DNA from: Tsuneonella suprasediminis
GTDB taxonomy: Bacteria; Pseudomonadota; Alphaproteobacteria; Sphingomonadales; Sphingomonadaceae
Direction of reading: 5' to 3'
Assembly (NCBI RefSeq): GCF_003605755.1
Contig: NZ_RAHJ01000001.1
Location: forward strand, 1 to 43,736
DNA length: 43,736 nucleotides
Position numbers and translations under genes: made by a program. This document shows positions 1-7,842 of this stretch, piece after piece. The notes under the pieces were generated by a model. That model saw only the letters and a list, made by a program, of their open reading frames with translations, ran no database searches and had not been told where the DNA came from. Positions within the stretch are counted from its first letter, which is position 1. Every line of letters begins with the position of its first letter.

Positions 1-53
1 CGTAGACCCTTCCTCTCAGGAGTTAGGGCCTCCGACAATCCCGGGGCGGTTCA
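1..53 (-). mobile_element. Terminal end of an IS3-family-like insertion sequence (copy extends off the left edge)
   Basis: Read on the minus strand this segment starts TGAACCGCCCCGGG and is identical, base for base, to the last 53 bases of the window in the opposite orientation. A TG-starting end rich in CCGCCCCGGG is characteristic of IS3-family terminal repeats, from memory. No transposase is inside the window, so the body of the element must lie to the left. The first base outside the IS is position 54. Confidence 0.7.
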
Positions 54-97
54 CGGCAGACGAGCGCGGTTTCTCCAGAGCTTTCACATTCAGCGAT

Positions 98-925
98 ATG
101 CTGACTGTCAATTTCAATGTGTTTGGCGCCAAACCACCGGTTCGGATTGGCGATCATATTAAGAGCGGTTCTCGTGTATTTACCCCATTGAGGGAAGCGC
201 CTCTGATCCAAAAAGAAAAGCCCATAGGTGGAGCCCAGCCGCTTAAACATGGAAAAGGGCCGATCCCGGCTGCCTTCGCAAAACCGGAGGAATTGAAGCA
301 CACAGACCGGAGCGTCCTTTCTCCCATCGAATTGGATTTATGGGACAAAGCTGGCTGGCACGGGACAGCATTTATGGGCTACGATGGAATGCCAGGGCCA
401 ATTTTGGCGCTGCACTTTCGAGATGCTGATGCTTCCCGACGTATCTTTGAAGATTGGATATCTCGATGGGGACGCGAAGGCAGCGACGAGAATTTGCGAA
501 TCTCGATCGTAACGGGAGTCTCGGTCAAGCACCCCTTTGCATATTCGATGCACATTGGACCGGTCTATCGAACAAGAGATGAGCGAAGCGGAATTACGTT
601 CACAACGTTGTCACGCTATATGCGACTGGACGCTTCTACGCCGGATAATTTGAATGGCTTCCTAGGCGCATATCAGAAGGCAGGAACGTTTGCCTTCGCG
701 CCTGCGGTAGCGGTTCCCGGGAAGCCATTCCCTGTTCCAATGCTTGATTTGATCCAACCAAGGCGTCGATTGGAAGTTCGCCCTGCGTGGACGATAGATG
801 AGAACGATCCCGATATGTCAGTCATACAGGACGATGATGATCCGTTCATCCCCGACGGTCAGACGGACCCGCCGGTGCGGCGAGCAATAGCTAAGATGAG
901 GGAGTTTCGATCCGGCAAGGCCTGA
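98..925 (+). CDS. Hypothetical protein, possibly 5'-truncated by the IS insertion
   Basis: I do not recognise this 275-residue protein. It has no signal peptide or membrane segment, is rich in aromatic residues and prolines, and has an acidic stretch (DDDDPF) about 35 residues from its C-terminus. The ATG at 98 has no convincing Shine-Dalgarno sequence. The reading frame stays open upstream, with plausible codons, back to the IS junction at 54. The true start may therefore have been on the far side of the insertion, leaving this as an N-terminally truncated gene. It is followed after 51 bases by the convergent integrase gene, so it is probably cargo of the element integrated at tRNA-Tyr. It could also be intact, with a weak start. 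Confidence 0.65.
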   Translation: MLTVNFNVFGAKPPVRIGDHIKSGSRVFTPLREAPLIQKEKPIGGAQPLKHGKGPIPAAFAKPEELKHTDRSVLSPIELDLWDKAGWHGTAFMGYDGMPGPILALHFRDADASRRIFEDWISRWGREGSDENLRISIVTGVSVKHPFAYSMHIGPVYRTRDERSGITFTTLSRYMRLDASTPDNLNGFLGAYQKAGTFAFAPAVAVPGKPFPVPMLDLIQPRRRLEVRPAWTIDENDPDMSVIQDDDDPFIPDGQTDPPVRRAIAKMREFRSGKA

Positions 926-976
926 CCGGATAGGCCAAAGAGATTAGGCAGCACCCTTCCGTTGGTAACCTATCTT

Positions 977-2164
977 CTATGGGGCCTCAAGCCCGGAGCA
1001 GTAGCCTCCCCAAGCCTCCATCAGCTTCACCCGTGCGCCGGGATTTTCCGGCGTGCCGAGATAGGTTGTACGACGATATGCAGCCTGCACCGCATCCGGC
1101 GTCTTATGCGCGAGCGCCGCTTCGACAACCGCATTGGGAAAACCTTCGTTCGCCGCCCAGTCGGTAAAGCTGGAGCGGAAACCGTGCACGTGGAAAGGCT
1201 CCTGCATATCGCGCATGACTTTGAGCAGGGTCATGTTGGACATCGCCTTGCCGGTCATACCGGGGAAAACCACTTCGGCTCCCTCCATTTGCATTGCCTC
1301 CGCCTTCACAAGCACCGCCAAGGCCGCCTCTGACAGCGGCACGATGTGCGCCCTGCTGCGCTTCATGTGTTCGGCTGGGATTGTCCAAAGGCGCTGGTCC
1401 AGATCGAATTCGTCCCATTTAGCAAGCCGCACTTCCTGCGAGCGAACGCCAGTCAAGATGAGAAGGTCCAGCGCCAGACGCGAATAGGATGGCTTGCGAC
1501 GCAGCGCGGTCAGGAATGGTGGAACGGCCACGTATGGCATCGCCTTGCGGTTCGCCGGTTTCTTGATCTGCCTAGGCAGCCCTCGCCCCGCTTTCAGGCT
1601 GCTGTTGCCCGATGGAGCCTCCGTAGAGCGCCAGCCTTTGGCGTGGGAGTAATCCAGCACAGCGCAAATCCGATTCCGAACCTGGCGAGCTGTTTCAGGA
1701 ATTTCCTGCCAGATCGGCGTGAGGATGGAGATGATGTCGGCGGCGGTGATTCCGCCAGTCGTCATGTCGCCCAGTTTCGGGAAGGCGTAGTTCTCCAGAC
1801 TGGCCAGCCACTGGCGACCATAGACATCGCTTTTCCAGCCTGCCTCATTCTCCGAATGATATTGGGTGGCGGCTTCGCGGAAGGTGACCTTGGCAGCTTC
1901 CTCATCCTTGCGCTCGGTCAGCACATCCCGCTTCCCGACCTTTACAGCCTTGCGGAGTTCCGCCGCTTTAGCGCGCGCTTCCGCCAACGTGACCAGCTTC
2001 GGACTGCCCAGTCCGATATCCTGACGTTTGCCATCGCGCTGGATTCGCAGGAGCCAATAAGCTCCCCCTCTTTTGTCGACTCTGAGGACCAATCCGTCGC
2101 CATCCTGATAGGTGCCCGGATTCGCCAAAGCGGCCTTGACCGCAACCGCCGTGAGTTTGCCCAT
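977..2164 (-). CDS. Tyrosine recombinase (P4-type integrase with N-terminal DUF4102-like arm-binding domain)
   Basis: This 395-residue protein is a phage/island integrase that would cut and rejoin DNA at an attachment site. Residues 1-90 resemble the DUF4102 arm-binding domain of P4-type integrases (DGDGLVLRV followed by the W-L-L-R strand). The catalytic domain shows the expected set: Arg241 in TGVRSQE, Lys269 region, His327 and Arg330 in HGFR, His353 in LAHK and Tyr363 in AYRR. All active-site residues are present, so it looks functional. It lies 196 bases downstream of tRNA-Tyr and reads in the same direction, the usual tRNA-integrase layout of genomic islands. The element would extend leftwards, past the IS end. 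Five CTCCCAC motifs sit between the gene and the tRNA. Confidence 0.95.
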   Translation of the reverse strand: MGKLTAVAVKAALANPGTYQDGDGLVLRVDKRGGAYWLLRIQRDGKRQDIGLGSPKLVTLAEARAKAAELRKAVKVGKRDVLTERKDEEAAKVTFREAATQYHSENEAGWKSDVYGRQWLASLENYAFPKLGDMTTGGITAADIISILTPIWQEIPETARQVRNRICAVLDYSHAKGWRSTEAPSGNSSLKAGRGLPRQIKKPANRKAMPYVAVPPFLTALRRKPSYSRLALDLLILTGVRSQEVRLAKWDEFDLDQRLWTIPAEHMKRSRAHIVPLSEAALAVLVKAEAMQMEGAEVVFPGMTGKAMSNMTLLKVMRDMQEPFHVHGFRSSFTDWAANEGFPNAVVEAALAHKTPDAVQAAYRRTTYLGTPENPGARVKLMEAWGGYCSGLEAP

Positions 2165-2170
2165 CGGTTA

Positions 2171-2245
2171 CTCCCACATCTTTGCCGCCATTGTGGGAGA
2201 ACCCAAGTGTGGGAGGAAGCCACTTTACTCCCACACCTCTCCCAC
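2171..2245. promoter_or_regulatory. Five CTCCCAC/GTGGGAG repeats upstream of the integrase (possible arm-type sites)
   Basis: CTCCCAC occurs at 2171-2177, 2228-2234 and 2239-2245. Its complement GTGGGAG occurs at 2193-2199 and 2209-2215. That is five copies of a 7-mer in 75 bases, most of them extended by a further A or CA. They lie directly upstream of the integrase start and between it and the tRNA-Tyr attachment gene. Clusters of short repeats in that place are commonly integrase arm-binding or excisionase/repressor sites; that role is inferred here. Confidence 0.55.
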
Positions 2246-2360
2246 ACTACGCTCCGGCTGCAAGCAAACAGAAGCGGTCGAGTGCGGACGATGTAGAGCA
2301 GAATACCCTTGGTTTTCCGCGATTTCTAGGGCTTTTCGGGGATATTCTGAGAAAGGGCGG

Positions 2361-2446
2361 TGGTGGACAGGGCTGGATTCGAACCAGCGTACGCTTGCGC
2401 GGGCAGATTTACAGTCTGCTGCCTTTAACCACTCGGCCACCTGTCC
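2361..2446 (-). tRNA. tRNA-Tyr (GTA)
   Basis: On the minus strand the acceptor GGACAGG (2446-2440) pairs with CCTGTCC (2371-2365), followed by discriminator A and an encoded CCA (2363-2361). The T-arm reads GCTGG-TTCGAAT-CCAGC, and the anticodon GTA is at 2412-2410 in the loop CTGTAAA. The 86-nucleotide length includes the long variable arm of a class II tRNA, as expected for bacterial tRNA-Tyr. A P4-type integrase gene follows downstream in the same direction, so the 3' half of this tRNA is the likely attachment site. Confidence 0.97.
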
Positions 2447-2471
2447 ACACAGGGCATCGTTTCTGGCGATG

Positions 2472-2495
2472 AAAAAAGCCCCCGCATCGGGGGCT
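2472..2495 (-). terminator. Intrinsic terminator reading leftwards, upstream of tRNA-Tyr
   Basis: A perfect 8-bp stem, AGCCCCCG (2477-2484) with CGGGGGCT (2488-2495) and a 3-base loop, is followed on the minus strand by six T residues (2477-2472). It can only work for leftward transcription. Its position between the tRNA-Tyr promoter region and the rightward gene rlmB means it protects the tRNA from leftward read-through rather than ending any visible gene. Confidence 0.7.
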
Positions 2496-2602
2496 GCCAG
2501 CCGAGAGGCGCCCCAATGGCGAACCCTTGCTTGCCTGTCAATGGGGCGGGTGGCAGGAGGCGCGATAAGTTTCCACATCACGGCATCGTACAAGGAGAAA
2601 AA

Positions 2603-3394
2603 ATGGCCAAGGGTGATCGCAAGCGCGCCATGCGTGGACGCGCGGGGCGGATGCAGGGAGGACGTGGATCGGGGCGCGCCGGTGCAGGGCAAGTTCGCCT
2701 ATGGGGCCGCCACGCTGTTGAAGCTGCGCTGATGAATCCAGAAAGGCAGCATCGCAAGCTGTGGGCCACGAGAGAAGGCATCGAATCTCTCGACGGGGAA
2801 CTGCCGGCAGACTTCCCGGTTGAATATGCCGATGCCCATGACCTGGCCCGTCTGGTAGCCCGGGATGCACCCCATCAGGGACTGGTGCTTGAATGTGCAC
2901 CTTTAGAAGACGTGTTTCTGGCCGACGCTATTGCTGAATCCGAAGGCCCTGTGCTGGTTCTCGATCAGGTGACCGATCCACACAATGTCGGCGCGATACT
3001 GCGATCGGCGGCTGCTTTCGGTGCAGCGGCAATTGTGACTCAGGATCGTCATGCACCGGGCGAGTCTGGCGTGTTGGCCAAATCGGCCTCGGGTGCATTG
3101 GAAGTCGTGCCATGGGTCCGTGTGGTCAATCTTGCGCGGACGCTCGACGAACTGGCAGAAGCAGGCTTCTGGCGGATTGGGCTGGCAGGTGAAGCAGATG
3201 CGACCTTAGCAGAGGCTCTGCCAACCGGACGAGTCGCACTGGTGCTGGGTGCAGAAGGCGAAGGGATGCGTCAGAATATCGCCGCCCATTGTGACGCGCT
3301 CGCCAGACTGCCAATTTCCGATGCGATGGAAAGCCTGAACGTGTCCAATGCCGCCGCTATCGCCCTTTATGCGGTGGCTGCGCGTTCTATTTAA
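2603..3394 (+). CDS. rlmB: 23S rRNA 2'-O-methyltransferase of the TrmH/RlmB family
   Basis: A SPOUT-class SAM-dependent methyltransferase, probably modifying a 23S rRNA guanosine ribose (RlmB) in the cytoplasm. The three family motifs are in order. Motif 1 is DPHNVGAILRSA, motif 2 is LGAEGEGM with its glycines, and motif 3 is LPISDAMESLNVSNA with the knot-forming Asn/Ser. The N-terminus carries a basic Gly/Arg-rich tail followed by a substrate-binding domain (LWGRHAVEAAL). The ATG at 2603 is chosen because AAGGAG lies at 2592-2597. A longer open frame from 2516 exists but has no ribosome site. The product is 263 residues, normal for the family. TrmH-type tRNA methylation cannot be excluded, but the N-terminal domain favours RlmB. 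Confidence 0.92.
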   Translation: MAKGDRKRAMRGRAGRMQGGRGSGRAGAGQVRLWGRHAVEAALMNPERQHRKLWATREGIESLDGELPADFPVEYADAHDLARLVARDAPHQGLVLECAPLEDVFLADAIAESEGPVLVLDQVTDPHNVGAILRSAAAFGAAAIVTQDRHAPGESGVLAKSASGALEVVPWVRVVNLARTLDELAEAGFWRIGLAGEADATLAEALPTGRVALVLGAEGEGMRQNIAAHCDALARLPISDAMESLNVSNAAAIALYAVAARSI

Positions 3395-3424
3395 GCCCCC
3401 GCACCAACGGCAAGTCGGCCCGAT

Positions 3425-3465
3425 AAAATAAAAGGCGCAGCACCTCCACCGGAAGTTGCTGCGCC
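3425..3465 (-). terminator. Intrinsic terminator of the HU gene
   Basis: The stem GGCGCAGCA (3434-3442) pairs with TGCTGCGCC (3457-3465). On the minus strand it is followed by TTTTATTTTAT. It lies 25 bases past the HU stop codon and faces the end of convergent rlmB. Confidence 0.85.
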
Positions 3466-3489
3466 CCTATTCGCAATGGAGACGAACAG

Positions 3490-3762
3490 TTAGTTGACCG
3501 AATCCTTCAAACCCTTACCTGCCTTGAACTTAGGCTGATTGGAGGCCTTGATCGTCATAGGCTCCCCAGTGCGCGGATTGCGCCCGGTCGATGCCTTACG
3601 GCGCGCCACAGTGAAAGTGCCAAATCCGACCAGACGAACCTCGTCACCGTTCTTCAGAGCCTTGGTAATGGAATCGAATACCGCTTCGACTGCACTGGCC
3701 GCATCGCCTTTCGAAAGACCGGCAGTTTCCGCAACTGTGCCGATCAGATCATTCTTGTTCAT
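3490..3762 (-). CDS. hup: HU-family DNA-binding protein
   Basis: A 90-residue histone-like nucleoid protein that bends and compacts DNA as a dimer. It has the standard start MNKNDLI, the DNA-arm signature beginning GFGTF and containing RNPRTGE, and the closing basic segment FKAGKGLKDSV. The length is exactly typical. It stands between convergent rlmB and the co-oriented lon gene and has its own terminator. An upstream gap of about 230 bases separates it from the lon stop, so it probably has its own promoter. HU next to lon is a common arrangement in proteobacteria. Confidence 0.96.
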   Translation of the reverse strand: MNKNDLIGTVAETAGLSKGDAASAVEAVFDSITKALKNGDEVRLVGFGTFTVARRKASTGRNPRTGEPMTIKASNQPKFKAGKGLKDSVN

Positions 3763-3996
3763 CCGCTAAACCCCCAATGAATTTCCTGTCGCAGTACCGT
3801 CGACAGATCGACAGCAAAGGAATCGCTCACGCGAAGCCGCGAAGTTGAGAGATTTTTTGTCCGTGAGTCAAAGACAAATGGGCCTTTGATCTATTGTTCG
3901 TCTCACTTTACGCCCATCCAGACGATACAGGAATGGAGCAACCTCTGTCCCTCCCACGGATCGCCGGGAGCACATGCTGCGCTCCCCGGTGGGCGT

Positions 3997-6384
3997 TCAA
4001 TGGGGGCGGGCAACTTCTCCGGATGATGGCACTGGCTGGCTGGCGAGATCATCCGCCTCACTCCAGTCAATCGATTCGAGTGGAGAAACCAATGCCAGCT
4101 CCAGCACCCGATCGACATGAGAAACCGGAATTATCTCCAGCCCGTCTGTGATGGCCTGCGGAATTTCCACCAGATCTTTCACATTCTCCTCGGGGATCAA
4201 TACAGTTTTGATTCCACCACGAAGCGCCGCGAGAAGCTTTTCCTTCAGCCCACCGATTGCCAGCACCCGTCCACGCAATGTGACCTCCCCAGTCATGGCT
4301 ACATCTGGCCGCACCGCAACTCCGCTCAGCGTCGAAACGATTGAGGTGACCATGCCGACGCCCGCGCTCGGCCCGTCTTTGGGGACGGCGCCTTCAGGCA
4401 AGTGGATGTGGATATTGCGTCGCTGGAATATCGACGGCTTAATGCCATAGGCAGGCGCGCGCGCCTTCACGAAGCTGAACGCAGCGGCGACGCTCTCGTT
4501 CATCACTTCGCCCAGTTTGCCGGTGGTTTTGATCTCACCCTTGCCCGGCGTGGTAACGCTCTCAATGGTCAGCAGTTCGCCGCCCACTTCGGTCCACGCC
4601 AGACCGGTGACTGCCCCGACCTGCGCCTCTTCTTCGCTCACACCGTGTTTGAACTTACGAACCCCGGCAAATTCACCAAGGTTGTCAGGCGTAACGATGA
4701 CGCTTTCCGCCTTCTTTTCAAGAATTTTACGGAGGCTTTTACGGGCCAGTCGCGCAATTTCGCGTTCCAGCGTACGCACGCCCGCCTCGCGGGTATAATA
4801 ACGGATCAGGTCGCGCATTGCGGCTTCCGTCACTGCGAACTCACCCTCTTTCAGGCCGTGTGCGTCGATTTGCTTGGGCAGCAAGTGGCGGGTGGCGATT
4901 TCCACCTTCTCATCTTCGGTGTACCCTTCGAGCCGAATGATCTCCATCCGATCGAGCAACGGCTGAGGCAGGTTAAGGCTGTTGGCCGTCGTCACAAACA
5001 TGATGTCCGACAGGTCCAGATCGAGTTCCAGATAGTGGTCCTGGAATTTGCTGTTCTGTTCCGGGTCGAGCACTTCGAGCAGCGCTGATGCCGGATCACC
5101 GCGGAAGTCCTGCCCAAGCTTATCGATTTCGTCGAGCAGGAACAACGGGTTGCTGGCTCCTGCCTTCTTGAGATTGGACACGATCTTGCCCGGCAGCGAG
5201 CCGATATAGGTGCGCCTGTGGCCGCGGATTTCGGCTTCGTCGCGCACACCGCCCAGCGACTGTCGGACAAATTCGCGCCCGGTCGCCTTGGCAATCGATT
5301 TGCCAAGCGAAGTCTTGCCGACACCCGGCGGGCCGACGAGGCACAGGATCGGCCCCTTCAGCTTATTGGTGCGCGCCTGAACCGCGAGGTATTCGATGAT
5401 CCGGTCTTTCACCTTTTCCAAGGCATAGTGATCGGCATCGAGCACGGCCTGCGCCTTGCCGATATCCTTGTTGATCCGGCTTTTCTTACCCCACGGCAGA
5501 CCGAGCAACACGTCGAGATAGTTGCGGATTACGGTCGCTTCCGCGCTCATAGGCTGCATGGTCTTGAGCTTTTTCAGCTCACTGTCTGCTTTCGCGCGGG
5601 CTTCCTTGCTCAACTTGGTTTTAGCGATCTTCTCGGTCAGCTCAGCGATTTCGTCACCATCTTCACCGTCGCCGCCACCCAGCTCGCTCTGAATCGCCTT
5701 CAGCTGTTCGTTGAGGTAATATTCGCGCTGAGTCTTTTCCATTTGCCGCTTCACACGACCGCGAATTTTGCGCTCCACCTGAAGGACAGACAGTTCGCCT
5801 TCCATGAAGGACATCACCATTTCGAGCCGTTTGAGCGGATCGCGTTCGGTCAACACCGCTTGTTTATCCGATACCTTGGCACCGACCGCAGCAGCAATTG
5901 TGTCCGCCAGTTCCCCGGCGTCGTCAATCTCCGCCAGTTCCGCACCGGCACCATCGCCGATTTTCTTGTTCAGTTTCGCGTATTCGCCAAATTGTTCGAC
6001 AACCTGACGCATCATCGCGACGACTTCGCTGCCCGCCGCAGTTTCCGGCTCGGTTATGGCGACGTCTGCCAGATAGTAGCCGCCTTCGCGCTTGATCGAT
6101 ACCAATTCCGCCCGCGCGCCACCTTCGACAAGCACACGAACGGTGCCGTCGGGCATCTTAAGCAATTGCAGAACCTGCGCCACCACCCCGACATCATACA
6201 GATCATCCTGAACGGGGTCGTCGCAACTTGGCTCCAGTTGCGGGATAAGGACGATATCCTTGTCACCTTCCATCGCCGCTTCCAGCGCCGCCACCGATTT
6301 ATCGCGGCCAACGAACAGCGAAACCACTTGTCCGGGAAAGACAACGATGTCGCGAAGAGGAAGAAGTGGGAAAGAATGAGTCAT
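3997..6384 (-). CDS. lon: ATP-dependent endopeptidase Lon
   Basis: Lon degrades misfolded and regulatory proteins in the cytosol. The 795-residue product has the N-terminal LAN domain ([15 protein letters not shown]), a long coiled-coil linker (about 170-290) and an AAA+ module with Walker A GPPGVGKT (351-358) and Walker B FLLDEID. The protease domain carries the catalytic Ser in PKDGPSAG (near 673) and Lys in GGLKEK (near 716). The start at 6384 is preferred because [11 protein letters not shown] is the family N-terminus; an in-frame ATG at 6453 would add 23 unrelated residues. No strong Shine-Dalgarno sequence is visible at either. Upstream is a divergent stress-type gene; downstream is HU. 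Confidence 0.97.
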   Translation of the reverse strand: MTHSFPLLPLRDIVVFPGQVVSLFVGRDKSVAALEAAMEGDKDIVLIPQLEPSCDDPVQDDLYDVGVVAQVLQLLKMPDGTVRVLVEGGARAELVSIKREGGYYLADVAITEPETAAGSEVVAMMRQVVEQFGEYAKLNKKIGDGAGAELAEIDDAGELADTIAAAVGAKVSDKQAVLTERDPLKRLEMVMSFMEGELSVLQVERKIRGRVKRQMEKTQREYYLNEQLKAIQSELGGGDGEDGDEIAELTEKIAKTKLSKEARAKADSELKKLKTMQPMSAEATVIRNYLDVLLGLPWGKKSRINKDIGKAQAVLDADHYALEKVKDRIIEYLAVQARTNKLKGPILCLVGPPGVGKTSLGKSIAKATGREFVRQSLGGVRDEAEIRGHRRTYIGSLPGKIVSNLKKAGASNPLFLLDEIDKLGQDFRGDPASALLEVLDPEQNSKFQDHYLELDLDLSDIMFVTTANSLNLPQPLLDRMEIIRLEGYTEDEKVEIATRHLLPKQIDAHGLKEGEFAVTEAAMRDLIRYYTREAGVRTLEREIARLARKSLRKILEKKAESVIVTPDNLGEFAGVRKFKHGVSEEEAQVGAVTGLAWTEVGGELLTIESVTTPGKGEIKTTGKLGEVMNESVAAAFSFVKARAPAYGIKPSIFQRRNIHIHLPEGAVPKDGPSAGVGMVTSIVSTLSGVAVRPDVAMTGEVTLRGRVLAIGGLKEKLLAALRGGIKTVLIPEENVKDLVEIPQAITDGLEIIPVSHVDRVLELALVSPLESIDWSEADDLASQPVPSSGEVARPH

Positions 6385-6576
6385 AAAAACAATCCATTTG
6401 CGATGTGGATACAGATCGGAACACATCGGTTTCGCAGAATATGGGTGCACCACCGCCCACTCGCAATGCCGTAGCGAACCTTAGCTGTGGACGTCACAGT
6501 GTGGCTGCCGACTGCTGCTTGCCATCACACTATTAGGCTATAGTCAAATATAGCATAAATATCGTATGGGAATGAT

Positions 6577-7395
6577 ATGGGGCAAAGGCACATCGACATT
6601 TCGAGCTTCGTTATCAGGGCGACTGAACTGTCTGCTCTCAACTACTTACCGGCCAGTCATCCACGACCGGACCGGCTCGAATGGGTAAATCAGGGGACGG
6701 GACAGCCGCTCAGGCATACGACAATCGATATGCTGCTGCGAACATTGTTCCGCAACGATCCGTCACCCAGCGTCGCCAAACTGCGTGAATCTTCAGTCCT
6801 TTGCGTTCATTTCCAATCCGAACGGCTGCGTGACAAATTTGCCCGCCAGTTTGAAAATGCCCGCGAAATAGATCGGGTAAAAAACGAAAAGCTCGTGATC
6901 GCGCTGTTCGCTCGCCCCGAACTGGCACGTGACGCGGTTAGCGACCTTGAGGCGCATGGGGTGCCCAACTCCGCAATATCGGTTCTGTGGCGGGCAGACG
7001 ACTTTATGGGAACCGGTGGGGCAAGATACGAGGGGCATTCGGCACGCAGCGTCGCCGCAGCGACTGTGGCGGGCGGATTGTTCGGTTCAATTCTTGGTGT
7101 TACAACTTTGGCCATTCCCGGCGTCGGGCCTGTTGTTATGGCGGGCCCTCTCGCCGTTGCGCTGGTTTCGCAAGTCAGCGCGCTGAGCGGGATTATCGGG
7201 GCGACCGGCGGGGCCATCGCGCGTATGCTGTCGGATCAGGATGTCGAAGGGCGAGAGCCTTCGTTCTTCGAAACCGGGATCAATCAGGGCCGCATTTTCG
7301 TCGCAGTCGATCCCGATGTGATCGAACTGGATCGCGGTCAGTTGACGGAAATCCTTCAGTCACGTGGCGGGCAAGTCGCCACGAAATCGCATTAA
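6577..7395 (+). CDS. Stress-protein-like protein with glycine-rich hydrophobic segment (general stress 17M-like)
   Basis: This 272-residue protein has a ferredoxin-like segment (about 105-140, starting KLVIALFARPE and containing DLEAHGVP). A long glycine/alanine-rich hydrophobic stretch follows (about 160-220, with GGLFGSILG and GPVVMAGPLAVAL), ending in a small beta-rich tail (GRIFVAVD). This layout matches proteins annotated as general stress protein 17M/YflT-like or heat-induced stress proteins; function is unknown. The start is uncertain: ATG 6577 is used, but ATG 6730 (221 residues) is equally possible because the first 50 residues look non-conserved and neither start has a good ribosome site. 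It is divergent from lon, which would fit a shared stress-linked region. Confidence 0.65.
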   Translation: MGQRHIDISSFVIRATELSALNYLPASHPRPDRLEWVNQGTGQPLRHTTIDMLLRTLFRNDPSPSVAKLRESSVLCVHFQSERLRDKFARQFENAREIDRVKNEKLVIALFARPELARDAVSDLEAHGVPNSAISVLWRADDFMGTGGARYEGHSARSVAAATVAGGLFGSILGVTTLAIPGVGPVVMAGPLAVALVSQVSALSGIIGATGGAIARMLSDQDVEGREPSFFETGINQGRIFVAVDPDVIELDRGQLTEILQSRGGQVATKSH

Positions 7396-7500
7396 AGCGA
7401 TCAATGTAGGCAACATCGGACCGGCGCATTGCCGTTGCGTGCCCTCCCGCCTCTCGAAGCAGAGTCCGGACGGCAGGAGGCGCAATTGCTGAGAAAGGGG

Positions 7501-7842
7501 TTAGCCCATGCCGGGCAGGTTAAAGCCCGGCGGCAGCCCCATACCTGACTGAATTTTCTGCATTTCTTCGTTGGCGACGCGATCCGCCTTGCCGCGCGCA
7601 TCGTTGAATGCGGCGGTTACCAGATCTTCGAGCATCCCTTTCTCTTCCGGCTTCATCAGGCTGTCGTCGATCGCGACCCCCATGATGCGCCCTTTGGCAG
7701 AGCAGCGGATTTTCACCAGCCCGCCACCGGCGGAACCTTCCACTTCGATTGCGTCGAGCTTTGCCTGAGCATCGCCCATTTGCTGCTGGATCGTTTCAGC
7801 CGCCTTCTGCGCGGCCTGGATCATTTCTTCCATCGATTTCAT
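7501..7842 (-). CDS. ybaB: YbaB/EbfC-family nucleoid-associated protein
   Basis: A 113-residue DNA-binding protein of the YbaB/EbfC family. It has an N-terminal Gln/Ala-rich helix (MEEMIQAAQKAAETIQQQ), the beta-hairpin core beginning GSAGGGLVKI with the GRI motif, and a Met/Gly-rich flexible C-terminus (GMGLPPGFNLPGMG). Its ATG overlaps the dnaX stop by four bases (ATGA, 7839-7842), so it is translationally coupled to dnaX. That order is the conserved bacterial dnaX-ybaB pair, often followed by recR, which is not here. The 105 bases after its stop hold no gene. Confidence 0.95.
   Translation of the reverse strand: MKSMEEMIQAAQKAAETIQQQMGDAQAKLDAIEVEGSAGGGLVKIRCSAKGRIMGVAIDDSLMKPEEKGMLEDLVTAAFNDARGKADRVANEEMQKIQSGMGLPPGFNLPGMG

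Noticed and set aside
1346-2296. 316-codon plus-strand frame opposite the integrase
   Set aside because: Shadow frame; the integrase on the minus strand has complete catalytic residues.
3964-3989. GC-rich imperfect hairpin after lon as an intrinsic terminator
   Set aside because: The stem has a bulge and no T tract follows on the leftward strand.
5218-6474. 418-codon plus-strand frame opposite lon
   Set aside because: Antisense shadow of the lon coding sequence with no recognisable domain.
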